A stretch of 64,000 nucleotides of DNA from Nonomuraea pusilla. GTDB lineage: Bacteria > Actinomycetota > Actinomycetes > Streptosporangiales > Streptosporangiaceae. Of this stretch, positions 1-7,913 are shown one piece after another. Each line of letters opens with the position of its first letter. Within the stretch, counting starts at the first letter, position 1. The stretch is from contig NZ_FOBF01000001.1 in NCBI RefSeq assembly GCF_900109355.1, positions 549,613 through 613,612 on the forward strand, given 5' to 3'. The notes under the pieces are model-generated. The model saw only the letters and a list, made by a program, of their open reading frames with translations, made no database searches and had not been told where the DNA came from. The position numbers were made by a program, and so were the translations under genes.

Positions 1-782
1 GCGCCGGCCAGAGCACGACGGCGCTGATGCTCGGCCACACCCTGGCGAGATACCGCGACGACCGCGTGGTGGCCGTCGACGCGAGCACCGGCCGCGACAC
101 CCTCACCAGCAAGATCGAACCGGAGACGCCCGAGACCTTCACGTCGCTGCTGTCGCGGCTCGACAGGGTCAGCGGGTACCTCGGCATGCGCGGGTACACG
201 ACCCGCACCTCTTCCGGCCTGGAGGTGATCGGCGCCGACACCGACGCGGGCGCCGAGCAGCGCCTCGCCGACCGGACGCTCTTCTCCGACCACCGCCTGG
301 GCGAGTCGCTCGGCCTGCTGGACCGCTTCTACAAGCTGGCCGTCATCGACCCGGCCGCCGCGCTGGCGGCCCGGGTCCTGCCGTACGCCGACCAGCTGGT
401 GCTGGTGGTGCCGGCGAGCGAGGAGGCGTCCGACGCGGTGGCCATGACCTACGAGTGGCTCGACGGGCACGGCTGCGCGGAGCTGCGCAGGCGCGCGGTG
501 ATGGTGGTCAACGGCGTCAGCAGGCGTTCGATGGCCGACGTCGAGCAGGCGGAGTCGGTGGCCCGGGGCAGGTGCCGGGCCATCGTCAGGGTGCCCTGGG
601 AGGACAGCCTCGCGCCTGAGGGCGCGGACGTCGTCGATCCGGGGCAGTTGCGCGCGGCCGGGCGGCGGGCCTACCTCGCTCTCGCCGGCGTCGTGGTCGC
701 GGGCTTTGCGGCACAGACCGTCCGTCCGAGCGAAGAGGAGTTGGCGAGTGACCCCCCGGGCACGAGAATCGGTGAGCGATAA
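1..782 (+). CDS. MinD/ParA-like P-loop protein, 5' end missing
   Basis: The reading frame is open from the window edge (codon phase begins at base 3), so the gene starts upstream. The first visible residues, AGQSTTALMLGHTLARY, occupy the Walker A position of MinD/CpaE-type ATPases, but the P-loop lysine is replaced by glutamine (GQSTT instead of GKTTT). Later segments VVAVDASTGRDTL, KLAVIDPA and QLVLVVPASEEASDAV fit the MinD fold (switch I, Walker B region, membrane-side strand). About 260 residues are visible. It is followed after 47 bases by the VirB4-like ATPase and probably shares its operon, so a role in positioning or assembling the secretion machine is likely. The degenerate P-loop suggests weak or absent ATP hydrolysis. 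Family assignment is fairly sure; function is inferred. Confidence 0.7.
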   Translation, partial: AGQSTTALMLGHTLARYRDDRVVAVDASTGRDTLTSKIEPETPETFTSLLSRLDRVSGYLGMRGYTTRTSSGLEVIGADTDAGAEQRLADRTLFSDHRLGESLGLLDRFYKLAVIDPAAALAARVLPYADQLVLVVPASEEASDAVAMTYEWLDGHGCAELRRRAVMVVNGVSRRSMADVEQAESVARGRCRAIVRVPWEDSLAPEGADVVDPGQLRAAGRRAYLALAGVVVAGFAAQTVRPSEEELASDPPGTRIGER

Positions 783-829
783 GTGAACAAGCGAGCAGGT
801 CTGGCCCGTTCATGCGCCGAGGGGGCGGC

Positions 830-3307
830 ATGAGCAGGGCGTCCCGAGCGCACCAGCGCCTCGCGGTCCGCTACTTCGACGACCGCATCCTGCTCACAGA
901 CTCAAGCGCATGGGCGTACTTCCGCCTTCCCACGGTCAGCTACGAGTTCGTGACGCCGGAGGAGCGGGAGGCGCTGGCGACGAACATCACGATCGCGCTG
1001 GCGGCGATCAGGATGCCGGACGCCGAGGTGCACCTGCGGGTGGCGCATCGTACGTACCCGGCGGCCGAGTGGGCGATGGCGTTGAACGCCACGTCCGACG
1101 AGGGGCCGGGCTGGCGCGACTACCTGGAGGAGATGTACCGCCACGTCTGGGCGAAGGACTTCTGGACGAAGGAGGTCTACCTCGGGGTGCGCCTGGGGGC
1201 GCGCGGCAGGCAGCTCGGCAGCGGTGTCCTGGCGCAGCTCCTCGGCTTCTACCAGAAGACCGAGAAGGCGCTCGGCATGGAGGACGACCACGTCCCCGAC
1301 GGCGAGATCGCCAGGTGGACGGAGCAGGCCGAACGGCTGGGGAGAGCCCTCGCGTCGAGCGCCCTCTACGCCCGTCACGCCACCTCGGTCGAGGTGGCGT
1401 GGTTGTTCCAGCACGCGGCGGCGGGCGCGCTGGGCGACCCGCCGCCGTCGGCGAGCCCGAAGCGGCGCTGGGGGAGGGGCGAGATCGAGTCGCTCGTCGA
1501 GGGCGAGATCCACAACGGCAGGTCGCTGCTGCGGATCGTGCAGCCGCAGGGCGAGTCGTACGTCGCGTACCTGTCGTTCGCGCGGTTCCCCGACCTCATG
1601 CCGTTCCCCGACGGCGAGCCGTGGATGCACTTCGCCGACCAGTTGCCGTTCCCGCTGGAGATCTCGTCGCGGATGCGGCTGATCCCGCCGGTGAAGGCGT
1701 CCAAGGACGTGGCGCGCAAGCTGGCGCACGCCCGCGACATGGACATCCACATCAGGGAGGCGGGCGCGGAGGCGCCGCTGGCGCTGGCGGAGCAGATCGA
1801 CGCGGCCCGCATGCTGGAGCACGGCATCACGAAGGAGCGGCTGCCCTTCGTGTACGGCTGGCACCGGCTGATCGTGGCGGCCCCGACCGAGGACATCTGC
1901 GTGCAGCGGGTGGAGGCGGTCGTCGAGCACTACCGTGACATGGGCATCGACGTGGTGAACTCGACGGGCGACCAGTTCTCGCTGTTCCGCGAGTCGCTGC
2001 CGGGCGAGAAGGTGGGCGTCAACGCGTACGCGCAGCGGCAGCCCCTGCGGACGATCGCGGGCGGCATGGCCACGGCCACCGTGGACCTGGGCGACCGGCC
2101 GGGCGACGGCACCGAGGGCTGGCTGGGGCCGTACATCGGGGAGACCATCGGCAGGGCGCGCAGCATCGTGCACTTCGACCCGCTGGTGGCGGCGACGAGG
2201 AACCGTCCCACGGCCATCGCGATCACCGGCGAGCCGGGCGGCGGCAAGACGACGCTCGCGCTGCTGATGATCTACCAGATGGCGTTGCGCGGCGTCACGG
2301 TCGCGGCGATCGACCCGAAGGGCGACGCCGAATCCCTGATCCGTCTCCTGGAGAAGCGCGGGCGCAGGGCGAGGGTGATCCCGCTGGGGTCGGCGGCTCC
2401 TGGGCTGCTCGACCCGTTCTCCTTCGGCGACGACATCGCGGCCAAGAAGACGATGGCCACGGAGACGCTGCGGCTGCTGCTGCCCCGCATGTCGGAGGAG
2501 CGGGAGTCGGCGATGATCCAGGCGGTCGCGGCCGTGTCGAACGGGGCCGACCCGTCGCTCGGCAAGGTGGTCGACTACCTGGAGCAGGCGGGCGACCCGG
2601 CGTCGAAGAACCTGGGCGCGGTGCTGCGCTCGATGTCGGAGATGCACCTGGCGAGGCTCTGCTTCGACCCGTCGGGCGGCGAGCAGATCGACAGCGAGGG
2701 CTGGACGACGGTGTTCACGCTGGGCGGGCTGACCCTGCCCGACGTGGCGACGCCGAGGGACGACTACTCGTACGAGCAGCGGCTGTCGGTGGCGCTGCTC
2801 TACCTGGTCTCCCAGTTCGCCCGCAGGCTCATGAACGGCCTCGACCGGCGCGCCCCCAAGGCGATCTTCTTGGACGAGGCGTGGGCGATCACGTCCACGC
2901 CGGAGGGTGCCAAGCTGGTGCCCGAGGTCAGCCGCATGGGCCGCTCACGCAACACGGCGCTGGTGCTGGTCTCGCAGAACGCGGGTGACCTGCTGAACGA
3001 GCAGGTGACGAACTGCCTGTCGTCCGTGTTCGCCTTCAGGTCCACCGAACGGGTGGAGGTGGACCACGTCATGTCGCTGCTCGGCGTGGAGCCGTCGGAG
3101 GAGCACAAGGCCGTGCTGCGCTCCCTCGGCAACGGCGAGTGCATCTTCCGTGATCTCGACGGCCGGGCGGGACGCATCGCCGTGGACCTCATCTCGGAGG
3201 AACTGCTGCAGTGGCTCGACACGAATCCGACACACGACAAACCGGTCGGAGACGTGCATGATCTTCATGGGGGCGTGGGCAGGGCGGCGCAGGAGGTTCG
3301 GTCATGA
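830..3307 (+). CDS. VirB4/TraC-like conjugation/type IV secretion ATPase
   Basis: The protein is about 825 residues. The N-terminal half matches the non-catalytic domain of VirB4-type proteins. The C-terminal half has Walker A GEPGGGKTTLALL near residue 470 and Walker B AIFLDEAWAI near residue 677, followed by SRMGRSRNTALVLVSQ, typical of TraG/VirB4 motors. I chose the ATG at 830 because GAGGGGG stands just before it; the in-frame ATG at 812 would add MRRGGG and has no good ribosome site. It powers assembly of, or transport through, a cell-envelope type IV channel. Its stop overlaps the next start (ATGA at 3304-3307), so translation is coupled to the VirB6-like protein. A 16-codon GTG-initiated frame sits at 783-833 but looks unimportant. 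Confidence 0.85.
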   Translation: MSRASRAHQRLAVRYFDDRILLTDSSAWAYFRLPTVSYEFVTPEEREALATNITIALAAIRMPDAEVHLRVAHRTYPAAEWAMALNATSDEGPGWRDYLEEMYRHVWAKDFWTKEVYLGVRLGARGRQLGSGVLAQLLGFYQKTEKALGMEDDHVPDGEIARWTEQAERLGRALASSALYARHATSVEVAWLFQHAAAGALGDPPPSASPKRRWGRGEIESLVEGEIHNGRSLLRIVQPQGESYVAYLSFARFPDLMPFPDGEPWMHFADQLPFPLEISSRMRLIPPVKASKDVARKLAHARDMDIHIREAGAEAPLALAEQIDAARMLEHGITKERLPFVYGWHRLIVAAPTEDICVQRVEAVVEHYRDMGIDVVNSTGDQFSLFRESLPGEKVGVNAYAQRQPLRTIAGGMATATVDLGDRPGDGTEGWLGPYIGETIGRARSIVHFDPLVAATRNRPTAIAITGEPGGGKTTLALLMIYQMALRGVTVAAIDPKGDAESLIRLLEKRGRRARVIPLGSAAPGLLDPFSFGDDIAAKKTMATETLRLLLPRMSEERESAMIQAVAAVSNGADPSLGKVVDYLEQAGDPASKNLGAVLRSMSEMHLARLCFDPSGGEQIDSEGWTTVFTLGGLTLPDVATPRDDYSYEQRLSVALLYLVSQFARRLMNGLDRRAPKAIFLDEAWAITSTPEGAKLVPEVSRMGRSRNTALVLVSQNAGDLLNEQVTNCLSSVFAFRSTERVEVDHVMSLLGVEPSEEHKAVLRSLGNGECIFRDLDGRAGRIAVDLISEELLQWLDTNPTHDKPVGDVHDLHGGVGRAAQEVRS

Positions 3308-5721
3308 AGATCCGGCTACCCAGACGGCTGGCGCTCGCTCTCGCGCTGGTCGTCGGCATCCTCGTGGTGCCCGTCGCCATCGGCGGGTTGTCACCGGCGG
3401 CGGCGGCGCCGTGTGACCTGTCGGGGCCGCTCGCGCCCGAGGTGATCGGCGGCGGCATGGACGGCATGATCCAGCCGCCCGCGCCGGCCGCCTCGACCGG
3501 CGCGCCGGCCACGAACTACGCGCAGTTCGGCATGGCGGGCCAGTTCTGGCACACGCACGACCTCGGCTGCTCCGACTACGTCGCGGTGCTGGGCAACATG
3601 TGGGCCAACGGCGTCTTCACGGCGGCCAAGGCCATCGACCGGGTCACCATCACGACGTACCAGGCGGCGGCCACCGAAGGACCGCTCCAGAGCATCAAGG
3701 ACGTCGTCGACGACATCGTCACCAAGCTCGCCGACGCCATGTACTGGAAGTTCCTGCAGCCGATCGTGATCCTGGGCGCGATCTGGCTCGCGTGGTACGG
3801 CCTGATCCGCAAGCGGGCCACGACGACGCTGGAGGGCGTCGTCTGGATGGTGGTGGCGGTCACGGCCGCCGTCTGGTTCTTCAGCCGCCCCGGCGACTTC
3901 ACCGGCCTCGGCAAGGTCGTCACGGACAAGACGGGCGAGGTCATCAACTCGGCGTTCTCCGGGCTGCCGGGCGCGGGCGGCGCGTCCTGCCTGCCGCCGC
4001 CCGGACAGACCGGCGTCGAGCCCAAGCAGGGCGGGTACGGCCAGGTCGGCACCGCCGGCGTGGACCAGAACGCCGACGCCCTGTGGTCCACCCTGGTCTG
4101 CAAGCCGTGGCTGGTCGGCATGTTCGGCACGTCCGACCCGCAGCAGCCGATCGTGCGCGACTTCGGCCGCAAGATGCTGGAGACGCAGTCCATCGCGCCC
4201 GCCACGGCGGCTCAGCCCTCCCCCGACGTGGCCGCGCACCAGGCCGAGTACACCAAGGTCGCGGAGCTGCTGAAGAACGACTCGCGCTACACGATCTTCT
4301 CCGGGCGCGACTGGTCGAGCCGGCTCGGGGTCGCCGTCGGGGCGTTCATCGCGGCCCTCGTGGCAGGCGTCCTGATCTTCCTGGTGGCGGTGTCGCTGCT
4401 GGTGCTCAAGGTGGGCTTCCTGCTGCTGCTGATACTCGGGCCGGTGTTCCTGCTGATCGGCGTCCATCCGGGCAGCGGGCGGATCGTCGCGATGCGCTGG
4501 GTGGAGATGCTGATCGGCACGCTGCTCAGGCAGGCCGTGCTCACGCTCGTGCTCAGCGTCCTCGTGTACGGCTACGCGCTCATCATCTCGATGGCCCTGC
4601 CGTGGGGCATGCAGGTGCTGTTCATGGCCCTGCTGACGATCGCGGTGTTCTTCTACCGGCGGCCGTTCCAGCACCTGTTCTCCTCGATCAACGGGCACAC
4701 CGTCGCCACCCGCATGCTGGGCGACGCGGCCTCCTCGCCGGTGCTGGAGCGGGCGGCGAACGTCCTGCCGCCGGTGGCGTCGGCCAGGATCGGCCGCTGG
4801 GGGCTGCGCAAGGCCGAACCCGTCCTGCGGGCGGCGGCCGTCGCCAACCCGGCGGGCGCGGCGGCCACGGCGGCCACCGCCCAGGCCAGGGTCAGGGGCG
4901 AGGAGGGCGAGGGCGGCGCGGCCGCGTCGGGCACCCGCGTCCCGGCCACGGCGGCGCCGCTCGACACCGACCAGCAGGGCGGCAAGGCGACCGGCAGGAC
5001 GCCGCTGCAGCCCCGCAGGGGCACGGCGCCGCCGCTCAACCTGGGCGGCGCGGCCCCGCGTAACCGCGGCGCGGCGGGCGGGCCCCGCACGGTGGGCGCG
5101 GCCGGAGCCGGAGGCGCGGCGGGCGGCGCGTCCGGCGCGTCCGGCGGGCTGGGCGCGGCGGCCTCGGCGGCGTCGACGGCCTCGGGCCGCGGAGCGTCCG
5201 GTGGCTCGTCGGGTTCCGTCTCCGGCGGCGGGTCCGGGTCCGGTGGCGGCTGGTTCGGCGGGCGGTCCGGCGGCGGCTGGGCCTCGCGCGGCTCCTCCGG
5301 CTCGTCGGGGTCCTCGGGCGGGTCCGGCGGGTCCGGTGGCTCGCGCGGCTCCAGGTTCGCCGGGTCGGGCTCCCGGCCGGCCCCGTCGCGGGCGCGCGGC
5401 GGCTCCGGCGGCGGCCTGTTCGGCGGCGGCTCCGGCGGAGGCTCGGGTGGCGGCCTGTTCGGCGGGTCCGGCAGGTCCGGGGGGTCCAGGAACGGCGGCT
5501 CGTCCCGTACGTCGGGAGGGTCGAGCGGGTCCGGGTCGTCCGGCGGCGGGATGTTCGGCGGGTCGGGATCGCGCATCTTCGGCGGCTCCGACGAGCCGCG
5601 CGCCCGCTCCTCCGAGGCGCCCCCGCTGTTCCTGCAGAGCAGCCGCAACGGCAGCGGCTCGGGCGCGGGCGGGACGTCCGGGCCCTTCTGGTTGAAACCG
5701 AATAACCCCGACAAGGACTGA
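3304..5721 (+). CDS. VirB6/TrbL-like polytopic membrane protein with Gly/Ser-rich tail
   Basis: This 805-residue protein begins with a signal peptide (basic MKIRLPRR, hydrophobic core, AAAAP). An extracellular loop and hydrophobic helices follow near residues 150-170, 180-195, 343-388 (a long double helix), 400-430 and 438-452. From about residue 560 to 790 it is an extreme Gly/Ser/Arg low-complexity tail with repeated GGGSGGG and GGLFGG units, ending FWLKPNNPDKD. Position after a VirB4-like ATPase and the helix pattern suggest the inner-membrane channel subunit (VirB6/TrbL type). The tail probably lies in the cytoplasm. The low-complexity part makes reading-frame errors possible, but the frame stays open and the downstream start follows the stop by two bases. 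Confidence 0.75.
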   Translation: MKIRLPRRLALALALVVGILVVPVAIGGLSPAAAAPCDLSGPLAPEVIGGGMDGMIQPPAPAASTGAPATNYAQFGMAGQFWHTHDLGCSDYVAVLGNMWANGVFTAAKAIDRVTITTYQAAATEGPLQSIKDVVDDIVTKLADAMYWKFLQPIVILGAIWLAWYGLIRKRATTTLEGVVWMVVAVTAAVWFFSRPGDFTGLGKVVTDKTGEVINSAFSGLPGAGGASCLPPPGQTGVEPKQGGYGQVGTAGVDQNADALWSTLVCKPWLVGMFGTSDPQQPIVRDFGRKMLETQSIAPATAAQPSPDVAAHQAEYTKVAELLKNDSRYTIFSGRDWSSRLGVAVGAFIAALVAGVLIFLVAVSLLVLKVGFLLLLILGPVFLLIGVHPGSGRIVAMRWVEMLIGTLLRQAVLTLVLSVLVYGYALIISMALPWGMQVLFMALLTIAVFFYRRPFQHLFSSINGHTVATRMLGDAASSPVLERAANVLPPVASARIGRWGLRKAEPVLRAAAVANPAGAAATAATAQARVRGEEGEGGAAASGTRVPATAAPLDTDQQGGKATGRTPLQPRRGTAPPLNLGGAAPRNRGAAGGPRTVGAAGAGGAAGGASGASGGLGAAASAASTASGRGASGGSSGSVSGGGSGSGGGWFGGRSGGGWASRGSSGSSGSSGGSGGSGGSRGSRFAGSGSRPAPSRARGGSGGGLFGGGSGGGSGGGLFGGSGRSGGSRNGGSSRTSGGSSGSGSSGGGMFGGSGSRIFGGSDEPRARSSEAPPLFLQSSRNGSGSGAGGTSGPFWLKPNNPDKD

Positions 5722-5723
5722 GC

Positions 5724-6338
5724 ATGGTTCAGCCGGGCGACAAGCGAGGCGTCGTCTTCGTCGTCATCGTGATCGTCATCGCCGCGGTCGGCATCTACCT
5801 GACCATGGGGCCCGACCCCGGCGAACCCGCCGAGTCGTCCACGCCCCAGGCCGCCGCGACGCCGGCCGCGACGAGCAGGCCCCTCGCCACGGCGAGCAAC
5901 GCGCCCTTCGACATCTACGCGTACCTGCCGATGAAGAAGGAGCAGCTCGCCGCGGCGGCGGACCTCGCCGAGAGGTTCACCGCCGCGTACGGCACCTTCA
6001 GGTACGACGAGGACCCCGCCGCGTACGCCGACCGGATCAAGGCGTTCACCACCGCCGAGCTGGGCACCGTCCTGACCAGGACGCTCACCTCGGCCGGCAC
6101 CGTGCAGCAGAACCGCGACGACCAGGTCGTCTCCACGACCACCGCCAAACTGAAGGAGATCAGGCAGGTCGAGAGGACGTCCATCGTGTTCGTCGTCACC
6201 GGCAGCCAGCAGATCGCCGCCAGGAGCGGGGCCAGGCAGGCGGTGAACGACTACGCGGTCACGGTGAGCCAGAACGGCGCCGACTGGCGGATCTTCGACA
6301 TCCAGCCCGCCGACGAGGGCCAGGACGGGGACAGCTGA
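5724..6338 (+). CDS. Membrane-anchored VirB8/TcpC-like accessory protein (putative)
   Basis: This 204-residue protein has one N-terminal transmembrane helix (about residues 9-27, GVVFVVIVIVIAAVGIYLTM), a Pro/Ala/Thr linker and an extracytoplasmic domain of about 130 residues. The C-terminal half (YAVTVSQNGADWRIFDIQPA) resembles the NTF2-like strand end of VirB8/TcpC proteins, but similarity by eye is weak. It starts two bases after the VirB6-like stop and its TGA is one base before the GTG of the hydrolase gene, so it belongs to the same operon. A bridging role between the membrane channel and the wall hydrolase is inferred from this place and topology. Confidence 0.6.
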   Translation: MVQPGDKRGVVFVVIVIVIAAVGIYLTMGPDPGEPAESSTPQAAATPAATSRPLATASNAPFDIYAYLPMKKEQLAAAADLAERFTAAYGTFRYDEDPAAYADRIKAFTTAELGTVLTRTLTSAGTVQQNRDDQVVSTTTAKLKEIRQVERTSIVFVVTGSQQIAARSGARQAVNDYAVTVSQNGADWRIFDIQPADEGQDGDS

Positions 6339-6339
6339 C

Positions 6340-7437
6340 GTGACGACCTCCAAGTTCCGGCTCTTCCTGCTGCTCGGGCTCGCCGGCGCGCTGCTCCTCG
6401 TGCTCGTCGTCGTGTCGCCGATGCTGTTAATCAGCGTGCCGTCGTTCATCAGCGACGGCGGAGGCACCTCGACCGACTGCACCGACGACGTCCAGGTCGA
6501 GGGGGTGTCCGACTCCGCCGCCTCCGACATCCCCGCCGACTACCTGGAGCTGTACAAGAAGTACGGCAAGGAGATCGGCGTGCAGTGGAACATCCTGGCC
6601 GCCGTGGGCAAGCGCGAGACCGACCACGGCCGCTCCAACCTGCCCGGGGTCAAGAGCGGCACCAACTACGCCGGCGCGGCGGGCCCCATGCAGTTCCTCA
6701 TCAGCACGTGGGGCGGCAAGGCCAGGGTCTCGATGTCGTCCGAGTTCAACGGCTACGCCTCCGACGGCGACGGCGACGGCGTGGGCGACGTCTACAACCC
6801 GGCCGACGCCATCCTCGGCGCGGCCAAGATGCTCAAGCGCAACGGCGCACCGGAGAACGTCCGCCGGGCGCTGTTCACGTACAACCGGGCCTGGTGGTAC
6901 GTGGACCAGGTGGTGGAGATCGCCAAGAAGTACGCCGAGTCGGGCGACGTGCGGGTGCCGCCTCAGGCGTCGGAGGAGTGCGACGACCCGCTCGTCGCCG
7001 CCGCGCCCAGCGAGGTCGTCGCCAAGATCCTCCAGTTCGCGCTCGCCCAGCGCGGCAAGCCGTACCTGTGGGGCGGCACCGGGCCCGACGCCTTCGACTG
7101 CTCCGGCGTCATCTACGCCGCCTACCGGGCCGCCGGGCTGACCATCCCCCGCACCACCTTCGAGCAGTGGCCGTTCGGGGTGAAGGTCGCGGGCGGGGAC
7201 GAACAGCCCGGCGACCTGGTGTTCTTCAACGCCGGCCCCGGCACAGGACCCGACCGTCCAGGGCACGTCGGCCTGGTCGTCTCCAAGGGCAAGATGCTGG
7301 AGGCGCGCTGCCGGCTGTGCGGGCCGATCAAGGTCACCAGCTACCAGGCGCGTGGCAACCGGGTCGGCTTCACCCGCCCCCTCCAGAACCCCGACGTCCT
7401 CGACCAGCTCAAGAGGCTGCAGAATGCGACGCTATGA
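6340..7437 (+). CDS. Lytic transglycosylase fused to NlpC/P60 (C40) peptidase
   Basis: This 365-residue bifunctional wall hydrolase starts with GTG. A transmembrane anchor occupies residues 5-32. An SLT-type transglycosylase domain follows (AAVGKRETDHGRS near residue 90 with the catalytic Glu, GAAGPMQFLISTW). The C-terminal NlpC/P60 domain has YLWGGTGPDAFDCSG with the catalytic Cys near 253, GDLVFF, and GHVGLV with the His near 308. Such two-domain enzymes open peptidoglycan for type IV machines of Gram-positive conjugative elements (CwlT type). It ends the secretion-like operon and overlaps the Nudix start by ATGA. Confidence 0.9.
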   Translation: MTTSKFRLFLLLGLAGALLLVLVVVSPMLLISVPSFISDGGGTSTDCTDDVQVEGVSDSAASDIPADYLELYKKYGKEIGVQWNILAAVGKRETDHGRSNLPGVKSGTNYAGAAGPMQFLISTWGGKARVSMSSEFNGYASDGDGDGVGDVYNPADAILGAAKMLKRNGAPENVRRALFTYNRAWWYVDQVVEIAKKYAESGDVRVPPQASEECDDPLVAAAPSEVVAKILQFALAQRGKPYLWGGTGPDAFDCSGVIYAAYRAAGLTIPRTTFEQWPFGVKVAGGDEQPGDLVFFNAGPGTGPDRPGHVGLVVSKGKMLEARCRLCGPIKVTSYQARGNRVGFTRPLQNPDVLDQLKRLQNATL

Positions 7438-7850
7438 CGGTTGATCGCGAGGAGCCCGTGCCGACGGTCGTGGTGGCCGCCGTGATCGTCGCGCCTGGCG
7501 GGCGGGTGCTCGCCGCGCAGCGCGCCGACCCGCCCGCGCTGGCGGGCGGCTGGGAGTTCCCCGGCGGCAAGGTCGATCCCGGCGAGGGCGAGCGGGAGGC
7601 CCTCGTGCGGGAATGCCGCGAGGAACTCGGCGTGGAGATCAGCGTGGGGGAGCGCGTCGGCGGCGACTGGCCGCTGTCGGAGGGGTACGTGCTGCGGGTG
7701 TGGCTCGCCGCCCTGGCCTCCGGCACGCCCGAACCGCGAGAGCACCTGGCGCTGCGGTGGCTCGGGCCCGGCGAGTACTACGACGTGGAGTGGCTGGGGG
7801 CCGACCTGCCCGTCATGAAGTCCGTGGAGAACCTGCTCGCCCAGGGTTAG
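7434..7850 (+). CDS. Nudix hydrolase, MutT-like
   Basis: This is a 138-residue single-domain protein. A complete Nudix box (G x5 E x7 REUxEExGU) runs from GKVDPGE through RECREELGV, about residues 39-61. The segment PALAGGWEFPGGK before it is characteristic of MutT/8-oxo-dGTP or CTP pyrophosphohydrolases. The ATG overlaps the TGA of the wall hydrolase gene (ATGA), so the genes are probably cotranscribed although function is unrelated: sanitising oxidised nucleotides in the cytoplasm. The exact substrate cannot be read from the sequence. Confidence 0.85.
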   Translation: MTVDREEPVPTVVVAAVIVAPGGRVLAAQRADPPALAGGWEFPGGKVDPGEGEREALVRECREELGVEISVGERVGGDWPLSEGYVLRVWLAALASGTPEPREHLALRWLGPGEYYDVEWLGADLPVMKSVENLLAQG

Positions 7851-7913
7851 GCCGTCGCCCTCCGTGACATAACGCTTACGGGGTGTGAATCGTCGCAGCG
7901 GGGGAGATGGGCG

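Noticed and set aside
902-2647. Long minus-strand open frame of 581 codons opposite the VirB4-like gene
   Set aside because: It is Arg/His/Pro-rich without domains, as expected from the complement of a high-GC gene; the plus-strand protein has clear Walker motifs. The same applies to other long antisense frames such as 3391-4698, 4653-6530 and 19743-21797.
1-7437. Integrative conjugative element
   Set aside because: No integrase, relaxase, tRNA or attachment-site repeats were seen in the window; the genes could be resident.
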